Source: Lachnospiraceae bacterium (lineage in GTDB: Bacteria > Bacillota > Clostridia > Lachnospirales > Lachnospiraceae). From it: a stretch of 42,895 bases of DNA. A program made the position numbers and the translations under genes. The notes beneath the pieces were generated by a model. The model did no database searches and was not told where the DNA came from. It worked only from the letters and a program-made list of their open reading frames with translations. The DNA lies in assembly GCA_029012365.1 (NCBI GenBank), contig JAQXLY010000029.1, positions 1 through 42,895 on the forward strand. The letters run 5' to 3'. Within the stretch, counting starts at the first letter, position 1; the number at the start of each line of letters is the position of its first letter. Positions 8,162-16,714 of the stretch are shown in pieces.

Positions 8162-9694
8162 TTAATCCTCCAATCCTCTCATAGACGGGTTAAACGCATC
8201 ACGCAGACCGTTACCGAATAAGTTAAACGAAATCAACAGCAGAGAAATAAATATAGACGGGAATACCATCGCATGCGGAGCAGTTGTCGCAACTGCCTGT
8301 CCCTGCGACATTAATGTGCCGATTGAAGTACCCGCCAAATCCGAAAGATTTACGATACCGAGATACGTAAGTGTCGTCTCCGAGCTGATAACCCCCGGAA
8401 TTACGAGCGCACAGCTTGTAATAATCGTACCGAGGGAATTTGGGAAAATATGCTTAAACATCAGACGCTTGTCCGAAGCGCCGAGTGTACGGGCCGCAAG
8501 AACATACTCCTGCCCCTTGAAGCGATAGAACTGCTTTCTGGTAAGTGCAGCCATACCAATCCAACCGGTCAGGAAAAACGCAAATGCAAATGTTACAATC
8601 GGACCAACCTTGGACGCAAGATGATACTGGAACAGTGTAACCGCCACGATAAACGGAATGCCGCCGACAATATCTGCAATACGGTCCATTACCATATCTG
8701 TCATTCCGCCGTAATACCCCTGAATGGAACCATAAATCATGCCAATCGTCAGGTTTACTGCAGATACTAAAATTGCGAAAATAAGAGAGAATCTTGCACC
8801 CGTACCGATTGCCATAAACAAATCCTGCCCCATGTTGTTTGTACCGAACAGATAGCTTGGTTCATGACCATTCTTAAAAATATAGTAATTGTAGTAGTTG
8901 AAACGGCAACGTACGGAACCAGACTTCTGAACGCTGTAAATCCAGGTACCCGGGTCACCTTCAATTCTCTGACTGTGGTACGGAGCGCCCTCAATCGCAG
9001 AATTGCTTGAGTATGCCGGAATCCAATTACCATCACTATCCTTTTTCGGCGTTCCCTTATTATCCTTCACCTGATACCAGATAGCCGGGTCATCCGCAAT
9101 ATCCTTGATATCCTTAGACTCCACCCACGGATAAATTACCTGAATGCCTGTTTCGTTCTGGAAGTTCTGGATTGCCTCAAATTCCTCATAGGAAAAGGTT
9201 TGTGTCCGGATACCGACTGCATAATAGCTGTTCATTTCCAGCTTATAATAGGTAGTAAGCCTCTCTTTCCCACGGTAAACAGAGGAAACCTCTTCCGTTC
9301 CAAGCACGCGGATAACCGGATCCATCCCGGTTTCTGCCGCAATGGCCTGCCATTTGTCATACATCAGTTCATTCTGACTGGCAAGTGTCTTCGCACCGTC
9401 AAGATACCCCAGCTTTTTATCCGCAACTGACGGTACAAACGGTGGGAAGTTCTGATATACGGTATCCTTATCCTTCATCTCGTATGGAGAAAAGATAGGA
9501 GAAAAAATCGCAAACAGAACTAGTAGCAGGATAATCCATGCAGCTACAACCGAAGACTTATTCTTTTTAAAACGGATTAATGCATCGGCAAAATACCCTC
9601 TTGCCTTTGTTTCAATTTTTTTATCATGCAGCTCCGCATCTAACTGTGCGAACTCAAACAGCTCCTGCGGAATGTTTTCATATTCGTTTTCCAT
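8162..9694 (-). CDS. oppC: Oligopeptide ABC transporter permease OppC with large external domain
   Basis: A 510-residue permease, against about 300 for typical OppC. A cytosolic N-terminus leads into the first membrane helix (AAWIILLLVLFAIFSPIFSP). Then come roughly 220 residues that must lie outside the membrane (about 70-290), and then the usual permease core with five helices and the EAA loop (ARTLGASDKRLMFKHIFPNS). The external part has the TNNMGQDLF motif common before the core in this family. I start at 9694 because GGGAGG lies 6 bases upstream; the frame is open to 9745. It ends 2 bases before oppD. The extra external domain could contact OppA. Confidence 0.93.
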   Translation of the reverse strand: MENEYENIPQELFEFAQLDAELHDKKIETKARGYFADALIRFKKNKSSVVAAWIILLLVLFAIFSPIFSPYEMKDKDTVYQNFPPFVPSVADKKLGYLDGAKTLASQNELMYDKWQAIAAETGMDPVIRVLGTEEVSSVYRGKERLTTYYKLEMNSYYAVGIRTQTFSYEEFEAIQNFQNETGIQVIYPWVESKDIKDIADDPAIWYQVKDNKGTPKKDSDGNWIPAYSSNSAIEGAPYHSQRIEGDPGTWIYSVQKSGSVRCRFNYYNYYIFKNGHEPSYLFGTNNMGQDLFMAIGTGARFSLIFAILVSAVNLTIGMIYGSIQGYYGGMTDMVMDRIADIVGGIPFIVAVTLFQYHLASKVGPIVTFAFAFFLTGWIGMAALTRKQFYRFKGQEYVLAARTLGASDKRLMFKHIFPNSLGTIITSCALVIPGVISSETTLTYLGIVNLSDLAGTSIGTLMSQGQAVATTAPHAMVFPSIFISLLLISFNLFGNGLRDAFNPSMRGLED

Positions 9695-9710
9695 CGTAAA
9701 CCTCCCGCTG

Positions 9711-10664
9711 TTATTTCTTGGAACCCACACGAATACGCGGGTCAATGAAACTGTAACTGATATCTACCACAATACTTGCCGCAAGACCAATCGTTGTATA
9801 GAATACGGTCAGCATCGTAAACATCGGGTAATCCGGTGCATTAATGGAATTTAGATAGAGCATTCCGACACCCGGTACCGAAAATATCTTTTCAATAATC
9901 AGGGAACCGCTCATAATTCCGATAAAGTTACCGAAAATGGACGGAACAACAACCACCATACAGTTCTTAAATGCATGACGCACCGTTGCCTGTGCTCTGG
10001 TAAGCCCTTTGGTGCGGGCGAGCAGCATAAATTCACTGGTCAGCACCTCGGTAAGCTCAGCACGGGTCGTACGGGTAAAGCCTGCAATTACGCCAAATGA
10101 CAGGGACATAATTGCAGGGAGCATACTCTTAAACATCTCCCATGAAAAATAATCCGTTCCCGAATTCATAAGTGCCGGCAAAATGCTCAGCTTGTAATAA
10201 AACACATACTGTATAATAAATGCATATACAAAGGATGGAACCGAAATCGCAATCATCGTAACTGTAGAAAGGAAATGGTCAATCCATGTATTTTTTTTCA
10301 AAGCAGCAAATACTCCGAATGCAATACCAATCGGAATACTGATTAAAATCGAATAAAGATTTACAATCATCGTTGCCGGCAGCTTTTCAAAGAAAATCGC
10401 TCCAACACTGCGGCCGATGTATAACTTATCACTAACGCCCCAATCAAACTTCGTAAACACATTTTTCAGGAAAATGCCAAACTGTACCAGATACGGCTTG
10501 TTATAGCCTGCAGCCTCACGCTGCAGCTCAACGATGGCTGCATGAGGGTCCTCCGCAGGCAACGGCTGAAGCGGTAACATTCGTATTAAAATAAAGCACA
10601 TCCCCGTAATGACTAACAAAGTCACAAACATGAATAAAATTCTTTGTGTAACATACTTCCACAT
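9711..10664 (-). CDS. oppB: Oligopeptide ABC transporter permease OppB
   Basis: A 317-residue inner-membrane permease of normal length with six predicted helices. It has the family opening KYVTQRILFMFVTLLVIT and the EAA loop ARTKGLTRAQATVRHAFKN that docks on the ATPases. The ATG at 10664 is chosen over 10709 because GGAGG is 7 bases upstream and homologues begin at this point. It lies 16 bases upstream of oppC. It is separated from oppA by a short hairpin, so it may be made in lower amounts than the binding protein. It is the only Opp subunit here without an enlarged region. Confidence 0.94.
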   Translation of the reverse strand: MWKYVTQRILFMFVTLLVITGMCFILIRMLPLQPLPAEDPHAAIVELQREAAGYNKPYLVQFGIFLKNVFTKFDWGVSDKLYIGRSVGAIFFEKLPATMIVNLYSILISIPIGIAFGVFAALKKNTWIDHFLSTVTMIAISVPSFVYAFIIQYVFYYKLSILPALMNSGTDYFSWEMFKSMLPAIMSLSFGVIAGFTRTTRAELTEVLTSEFMLLARTKGLTRAQATVRHAFKNCMVVVVPSIFGNFIGIMSGSLIIEKIFSVPGVGMLYLNSINAPDYPMFTMLTVFYTTIGLAASIVVDISYSFIDPRIRVGSKK

Positions 10665-10734
10665 AGCCTTCCTCCGATTTGCTTCTTTACCTGTTTGTTG
10701 CTTTACCACACCAAACAGCTCCTAATTACAACAA

Positions 10735-10758
10735 ATACAGGGACCAATGTCCCTGTAT
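10735..10758 (-). terminator. Partial terminator or stabilising hairpin between oppA and oppB
   Basis: A perfect 10-bp stem (ATACAGGGAC with GTCCCTGTAT) and a 4-base loop, followed on the minus strand by TTGTTGTAA, a weak T-tract. It sits 24 bases past the oppA stop. Such hairpins commonly let the binding protein be made in excess over the permease, either by partial termination or by protecting the oppA message. Confidence 0.75.
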
Positions 10759-10782
10759 CTGCTGCAGGATAATAAAGGATGA

Positions 10783-13431
10783 TTAGTACTTAAGCTCACC
10801 ATTGTTGGACTGAACGAAAGCCTTCCACTCGTCCTCTGTGTAGTTATACTTCATATATGGAATTCCGCCGCGTCCCAGAATTGCATTGTAGTCTTCTACT
10901 ACATAGAATGCCTGCTGGGTAAGTAAGAACATGGAACCGTCCTGAAGCATCGGAATATAGTTATAGGTCTGAAGAACAACACCCTCAATACCGGCAAGAA
11001 TGCTAAGTCTTGTTTCGATATCTGCAATCCCCTCACCAAAGCAGTACTCGGTTCCGTCGATTTCAACGGTTGCTCCGTTTAATGCATCGGACCATACCTT
11101 GATGCTGGCGGTAAGCTCCTTGTTGGAAGCCGGCTTATCAATACCTGCCACATTTACATTTAAGGTAAGCATTGCGGTAGAAGCGTCAAACCACTTTGCA
11201 TCATACTGATATGCCGGGTCGGTGTACAGTCTGGAAAGACCAAACGGATCAAGCTTGGAACCGGTCCAGCCTGCAAGTGCGGTATCGGAAAGACCTGCCT
11301 TTAACTTGTTGCTCCACTCGGTACCATACGGTGCGGAGCAAACAAAGGAAATTTTTCCTTCAAACGGAGTACCTGTGGTAACATCCGCAAGCTTCTCATT
11401 TAAGTAATCAAGTGTCTTGGTAATGAAATCGTTGACAGCAGAAGCAGAATACTCAATGCGAATCTCCTGATCGGACTTACCGTCATTATCGGTATCGGTA
11501 ATGAAACCTGCATCAATTGCATCTTTAAATGTCTGGGTGAAAAGCTCTTTTGCCTTTACCGGGTCATAACCGGTAATGGAATCCACCGCCTCATCAAGGC
11601 TTGCATACTTGGAAACATCTACACTGTAGAACTCACAGAGCACCTTCTTTGCCTGCTCGGTATCACGATATCTTGCACCGGTCTCCGGATCATAAATATA
11701 GGTATTACCGATAAGTCCGTAACCACCGGAACGAGCCGGAGAAATCGTGGAAGCAAAGAGTTCCTTATCATAGGTAACCGCAATTGCTCTTCTGAAGTTC
11801 TCCAGTGTCATGGTCTGTAAATCATACTTGCTCGTATCGAAGTCTGCTGCTGCCTCTCTCTCGTTGATTGCCTCCTTATTTCCGTTGAAAATAAAGAAGA
11901 ACAGTGTCTCCTTCGGAGAGGTGTATGCATAATCGGAGCCTCTGTAGGAAACATAATCATCTGCCTGTAAACCGTAGGTCATCAGCTCACCCTTTAAGAA
12001 CATCATCTTGTTCGTTGCGGTTTCTGCTACTACCTGACAGTCAATTACATCGGTCTGATACATTCTGTATACTTCACCGTCCTCCGGATCCATATAGATG
12101 TGCTGCTTGTCAGTATAACCGTACCACTTCGGATTTCTCTCAAGACGAAGCGCCTTATCGGTCTGATAGCTTACAAGGCTGTACGGACCGTAGGACATCG
12201 TTGTCTCAACACTGGTGTTATAGGTAGTGGTAATGGAACCGTTCGTCTCACTCTTGCATGCCTCGTAGTACGGCTCATAAACAAGCCAGTTCGAGGTCAG
12301 GTGATAGTAAAGGTTGAAGCCTGCCAGGGACTTGCCGAGAACAAGTGTAATCTTGTAATCATCGTTCTTGAAAAGACCAACATTCTCCCATGCATACTCA
12401 TCATAGGTCTTATTGAAGGAAATGTAATAACCAAGATACTCCTTCGGCTCATTTCCCCAATCATCACTGTTTGTAAATGAGAAAAGTGCTGCAATCGTCT
12501 CATCCGTTACCGGTACAAAATTGTCTTCATCTGCTGCTGCGGAAAGAACACTCCAGCAACCCTCATCCGGAATATAGCCTGCTCCGTAGTAGTCAGCAAG
12601 AGAATCACCTTTCATCCTTGCATAACCCTCAGCCAAACCAAATAGGGCAATCTCACCGTCAGCATTTCTGTAAACGCCGTCATCTCCCTTTACCAGAGCA
12701 TCAAAAGCATACTTCATGGAATCACCGTCGGTGGAGTTTGCTGCTTTAACGGTACGTCCGCCGTAGTAATAATTCTCAGCATTTGCAATACATAATGCAC
12801 CGCTAAAGTAATCGGTTGCACGGTAGTTAATCATCTTTGGATCAAGCAACTGCTGCATGGAGTAGATATATGTATCTGCATTAATCTTTGTGCCGTCTGC
12901 CCAGCATGCATCCTTATTTAACTCAATCTCGTATGCATAGCCCTTGGTAGCACTTTCCGGAATACCAAACTCCGGATGTGCCGCCTTAACAGCCTCTGTC
13001 ACATCCACCGGGTCACTGGCAGCCATTTCAGGGATAATCTTGTAACCGCTGTAATTTTCCTTGCCCTCTACGGCATGAAGCTCATCGTTGAATACGATGT
13101 TATAAAGACCGGAGCTGATGAAATCTGCGAGATACGCATCATCGTTGGTCTCGTAGTCATGCGGATTCCAGTAAGCCGGAAGTGTGGATACACTGTCCTT
13201 GTACACATACTGTTTGGAGTTAAGATCCCATTCATTAATCTTTAACTCCTGTACCGGAGTATCACCCTGGGTATCTCCCCCCTGGGTTCCGGACTGTTCG
13301 TTGCTTTGACTTGCTCCCTGTGTAGGAGTCGGGGTCGGTTTACCATCGTCATTTTTCTTACAACCGACAAGAGAAACCACCATCATCGATGCAAGAAGAA
13401 CAGACAATGCACGTTTCGTTAACTTTGTCAT
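10783..13431 (-). CDS. oppA: Oligopeptide-binding lipoprotein OppA, enlarged
   Basis: An 882-residue extracellular substrate-binding protein of the SBP_bac_5 family. It has a lipoprotein signal: K/R-rich start, hydrophobic core and LVGC lipobox with the lipidated Cys at 24, then a Pro/Thr/Gln/Gly-rich tether (about 25-60). The family core includes WADGTKINADTYIYSMQQLLDP near residue 175 and the sequence around NFRRAIAVTYDKELFAS. It is about 330 residues longer than typical OppA. It heads the operon, behind a strong promoter, and is followed by a hairpin. The size of the pocket cannot be judged, so peptide length preference is unknown. Confidence 0.93.
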   Translation of the reverse strand: MTKLTKRALSVLLASMMVVSLVGCKKNDDGKPTPTPTQGASQSNEQSGTQGGDTQGDTPVQELKINEWDLNSKQYVYKDSVSTLPAYWNPHDYETNDDAYLADFISSGLYNIVFNDELHAVEGKENYSGYKIIPEMAASDPVDVTEAVKAAHPEFGIPESATKGYAYEIELNKDACWADGTKINADTYIYSMQQLLDPKMINYRATDYFSGALCIANAENYYYGGRTVKAANSTDGDSMKYAFDALVKGDDGVYRNADGEIALFGLAEGYARMKGDSLADYYGAGYIPDEGCWSVLSAAADEDNFVPVTDETIAALFSFTNSDDWGNEPKEYLGYYISFNKTYDEYAWENVGLFKNDDYKITLVLGKSLAGFNLYYHLTSNWLVYEPYYEACKSETNGSITTTYNTSVETTMSYGPYSLVSYQTDKALRLERNPKWYGYTDKQHIYMDPEDGEVYRMYQTDVIDCQVVAETATNKMMFLKGELMTYGLQADDYVSYRGSDYAYTSPKETLFFFIFNGNKEAINEREAAADFDTSKYDLQTMTLENFRRAIAVTYDKELFASTISPARSGGYGLIGNTYIYDPETGARYRDTEQAKKVLCEFYSVDVSKYASLDEAVDSITGYDPVKAKELFTQTFKDAIDAGFITDTDNDGKSDQEIRIEYSASAVNDFITKTLDYLNEKLADVTTGTPFEGKISFVCSAPYGTEWSNKLKAGLSDTALAGWTGSKLDPFGLSRLYTDPAYQYDAKWFDASTAMLTLNVNVAGIDKPASNKELTASIKVWSDALNGATVEIDGTEYCFGEGIADIETRLSILAGIEGVVLQTYNYIPMLQDGSMFLLTQQAFYVVEDYNAILGRGGIPYMKYNYTEDEWKAFVQSNNGELKY

Positions 13432-13524
13432 AAAATGTCCTCCTTTATCCTTTGCTCTTTGTAAATCTTATCGTACACCGTACAAAAAAAGCACACAATA
13501 CATTTTCAAAAAGCACTGAATAGA

Positions 13525-13553
13525 ATTATATACGAAAGCACCATTCTTGTCAA
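13525..13553 (-). promoter_or_regulatory. Sigma-A promoter of the opp operon
   Basis: On the minus strand: -35 TTGACA (13548-13553), 17-base spacer, -10 TATAAT (13525-13530), both perfect matches to consensus. It is about 95 bases before the oppA start. The -35 box contains the mutS stop codon TGA, so the mutS gene end doubles as promoter DNA. Confidence 0.9.
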
Positions 13554-16222
13554 GTTTTTGTCAGCTTTTTCGCCTGCTCCTGCAGTTGATACAACAGATT
13601 CAGCGCATCAATCGGCGTCATCATGGAAAGATTCAGCTCCGCCAGCGTTTTTGTAATACCGGTATCCTCGGATTCCTCTGTGCCGAACATCGTCATCTGA
13701 CCGCTCATGGAATCCTTATCCGACTTTGCTGCCTTTGTCTTTGTAACCTGCTTTACTTCGATATGAGACGCATTTTTCGTAATCTCTCTCTCTGCAAGCT
13801 CATCCGCGATTTCTCTTGCGCGGGCAAGTACCGTACCCGGTACTCCCGCGAGCTTTGCCACCTGAATACCGTAGCTTTTGTCCGCTCCGCCCGGAATTAT
13901 CTTACGCAGGAAAACAATGTCTTCTCCCTGTTCCTTCACGGCAATACAATAATTATGTACGGAAGCAAGCTTACCCTCCAGCTCTGTCAGCTCGTGGTAA
14001 TGGGTTGCAAAAAGAGCCTTGGCACCGATGAGCTTCGGGTCAGCAATATGCTCCACCACCGCCCACGCAATACTGAGTCCGTCAAAGGTACTCGTTCCCC
14101 TGCCGATTTCATCCAAAATCAAAAGACTGTTTTTCGTTGCATTCCGAAGGATATTCGCCACCTCCGTCATTTCCACCATAAAGGTACTTTGTCCCGAAGC
14201 AAGGTCATCCGACGCACCGACACGGGTAAAAATACGGTCGCAGATACCGATATCCGCTTCCCTTGCCGGCACAAAGCTGCCAAGCTGTGCCATCAGCACA
14301 ATTAACGCTGTCTGGCGCATATAGGTGGACTTACCCGCCATATTCGGACCGGTAATCACGGAAATACGCCTGTCCTGATTGTCGAGATACGTATCATTTT
14401 CCACAAACATATCATTCGGAATCATCTGTTCCACAACCGGATGCCTTCCGCCGGTAATATTTACTATACCCTCCTTGTTAATGTGCGGACGAACAAAACG
14501 GTTCTTTTCCGCAACGGTGGCAAGGGAAGCAAACATATCCAGCCACGCAACTGCCTTTGCGGTCTGCTTAATGCGGACAACCTCTGCGGCAACCGCATCA
14601 CGAACCTCCGCAAACAAAGAATACTCCAAAGAAAACAGCTTGTCCTCCGCTCCTAAAATGTCCTCTTCGAGCTTCTTTAATTCCTCCGTGGTATATCGCT
14701 CCGCATTGGTCAGTGTCTGCTTTCTGATCCAGGTCTGCGGAACAAGATTCTGATAGGAGTTCGTAACTTCAAAATAATAGCCGAACACGCGGTTAAACTT
14801 GATTTTCAAGTTTTTGATTCCGGTGGCTTCCCGCTCTCTTTCCTCTACCTCCGCAAGCCACCCCTTTCCTTCGGTTTTAGCAAGACGCAGACGGTCTACC
14901 TCTTCATTATAACCGCTCTTTATAATGCCACCTTCCTTTACGGTCAAAGGAGCATCCGGGTCAATGGAAGCTTCGATTAAATCACTCAAATCGGACAAGG
15001 TATCTAAGTCCTCGTTAATCTTCCTTAAAAGCGGTGCTTCCAAATCGGAAAGCAGGGTCTTAATCGGAGGAAGCATGGACAGTGAAGTCTGGAATGCAAG
15101 CATATCTCTCGGATTGGCGGAACGATACGTCACACGGCTGAGTAACCGTTCCAAATCATAAACCGCATTTAAATACTCACGCAATTCCGCTCTTGTAATC
15201 CCGTTTTCCTTTAACTCCTCTACCGCCGCCAGACGCTCATTAATCTCTTCCTTTTCAAGAAGCGGCTGCTCGATACAGCTGCGAAGGAGCCTTGCTCCCA
15301 TAGCCGTCTTTGTCTTATCCAGTACCCAGAGCAGCGAACCTCTTTTCTGCTTTTCCCGAAGCGTTTCCGTAAGCTCCAGATTTCTTCTGGTGCTGCTGTC
15401 TAATATCATATATTTCCCTGTTACATAGGTCTGCAGCTGGGTGATATGCTCCATAGAGGTCTTCTGTGTCTCCTTCAGATACTGCATGACCGCACCGGCA
15501 GCAATTTCTCCCAGCGGGAAATCTGTCAGTCCCAGACCGGCTAATGTACCCACCTTAAAGTGAGTCATCAGTGCACGCTCACAGGAAAAGCCGTCAAAAA
15601 AACGCTCCTCCAAGGCTTCTGCCGCCATATGGTATCTGCTCTTAAACTCTTCAAGTTCAACTCCGCTCATACAAAAAGCGGCATTATAAATGAGCTCAGA
15701 CGGTGAAAACTTCGTAATCTCATCCGTTACCTTTCTGGCATCATCCACCTCTGTCACATAATAATCACCTGTTGTTACATCTACGGCAGAAATGCCGAAC
15801 ACATCTCCGCTGTAGTAAATGCCCATCAGATAATTATTCTTACCTTCATCCAGATTTTGTGTATTCAGGTTAGTACCCGGTGTTACAACACGGATTACCT
15901 CACGCTTTACCATTCCCTTTGCAAGCTTCGGGTCTTCTACCTGCTCGCAGATTGCCACACGGTATCCCTTTTCCACCAGACGGTTTATGTAAGTATCCGC
16001 CGCATGAAACGGCACACCGCACATCGGTGCGCGTTCGGTAAGACCACAGCTTTTCCCGGTCAGGGTAAGCTCCAGTTCTCTGGAAACCTTTACGGCATCC
16101 TCAAAAAACATTTCGTAAAAATCACCCAGTCTGTAAAATAAAATACAATCGCCGTAAGCATCCTTCATTTCCAGATAATGCTGCATCATCGGCGTAACCT
16201 TCTCATAAATTTCCTTATCCAT
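13550..16222 (-). CDS. mutS: DNA mismatch repair protein MutS
   Basis: An 890-residue MutS1-type protein that recognises mispaired bases and signals to MutL. The mismatch-contacting F-x-E motif is in FYEMFFEDA near residues 31-39. Walker A GPNMAGKST is near 625 and Walker B is LLILDEIGRGTST. The C-terminal tail ends in the helix-turn-helix/dimer region. Length and domains are standard. No mutL is next to it; instead rnhA lies 9 bases upstream on the same strand, and a MutS-like ATPase gene before that. There is no terminator after it, only the opp promoter. Confidence 0.97.
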   Translation of the reverse strand: MDKEIYEKVTPMMQHYLEMKDAYGDCILFYRLGDFYEMFFEDAVKVSRELELTLTGKSCGLTERAPMCGVPFHAADTYINRLVEKGYRVAICEQVEDPKLAKGMVKREVIRVVTPGTNLNTQNLDEGKNNYLMGIYYSGDVFGISAVDVTTGDYYVTEVDDARKVTDEITKFSPSELIYNAAFCMSGVELEEFKSRYHMAAEALEERFFDGFSCERALMTHFKVGTLAGLGLTDFPLGEIAAGAVMQYLKETQKTSMEHITQLQTYVTGKYMILDSSTRRNLELTETLREKQKRGSLLWVLDKTKTAMGARLLRSCIEQPLLEKEEINERLAAVEELKENGITRAELREYLNAVYDLERLLSRVTYRSANPRDMLAFQTSLSMLPPIKTLLSDLEAPLLRKINEDLDTLSDLSDLIEASIDPDAPLTVKEGGIIKSGYNEEVDRLRLAKTEGKGWLAEVEEREREATGIKNLKIKFNRVFGYYFEVTNSYQNLVPQTWIRKQTLTNAERYTTEELKKLEEDILGAEDKLFSLEYSLFAEVRDAVAAEVVRIKQTAKAVAWLDMFASLATVAEKNRFVRPHINKEGIVNITGGRHPVVEQMIPNDMFVENDTYLDNQDRRISVITGPNMAGKSTYMRQTALIVLMAQLGSFVPAREADIGICDRIFTRVGASDDLASGQSTFMVEMTEVANILRNATKNSLLILDEIGRGTSTFDGLSIAWAVVEHIADPKLIGAKALFATHYHELTELEGKLASVHNYCIAVKEQGEDIVFLRKIIPGGADKSYGIQVAKLAGVPGTVLARAREIADELAEREITKNASHIEVKQVTKTKAAKSDKDSMSGQMTMFGTEESEDTGITKTLAELNLSMMTPIDALNLLYQLQEQAKKLTKT

Positions 16223-16231
16223 TCTGTCTCC

Positions 16232-16714
16232 TTACTCTTCCAGACCTTCATCAACCATCAGGTCATCTCCGTCGGCAGCGGTGGTGGCAAGCACATCACA
16301 CCGCTCGTTCTGCGGGTGTCCCGCATGGCCCTTTACCCAGAAAAACTGTACCTTGTGCGGCTCCATCGCCAGAAGCAAACGCTTCCAGAGGTCCACATTT
16401 TTCACAGGCTCATTTTTCCCCCGTTTCCAGCCCTTTTTTATCCAGCCCTCCAGCCAGTGTTCATTAAAAGCCTTTACCAGATACTGTGAGTCGGAATACA
16501 CTTCAACCTCACAGGGCTTTGTAAGAGCCTCAAAGCCGATAATTGCTGCCATTAGCTCCATACGGTTATTCGTCGTCCGTACATACCCGCCGGAATATTC
16601 TCTCAAATGCTCCGTACCGTCCTTCATAACGCAGGACAGCACCGTCCCGTATCCTCCCGGACCGTCAGGGTTTCCTCTTGCCGCTCCGTCCGTATACATC
16701 GTTACCTTCATCAT
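16232..16714 (-). CDS. rnhA: Ribonuclease HI
   Basis: A 160-residue RNase HI, which cuts the RNA strand of RNA-DNA hybrids. The catalytic acids are visible: the first D in YTDGAARGNPDGPGGYG, E in NNRMELMAAI, D in EVYSDSQYLVKAF, and the last D in NERCDVLA. It keeps the basic-handle-type loop (WIKKGWKRGKNEPVKN). Two in-frame ATGs are near the start; 16714 has GGGGG at a better distance (7 bases) than 16720. The start overlaps the end of the upstream MutS-like gene by 4 bases, so the three repair-related genes are one unit. Confidence 0.95.
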   Translation of the reverse strand: MMKVTMYTDGAARGNPDGPGGYGTVLSCVMKDGTEHLREYSGGYVRTTNNRMELMAAIIGFEALTKPCEVEVYSDSQYLVKAFNEHWLEGWIKKGWKRGKNEPVKNVDLWKRLLLAMEPHKVQFFWVKGHAGHPQNERCDVLATTAADGDDLMVDEGLEE

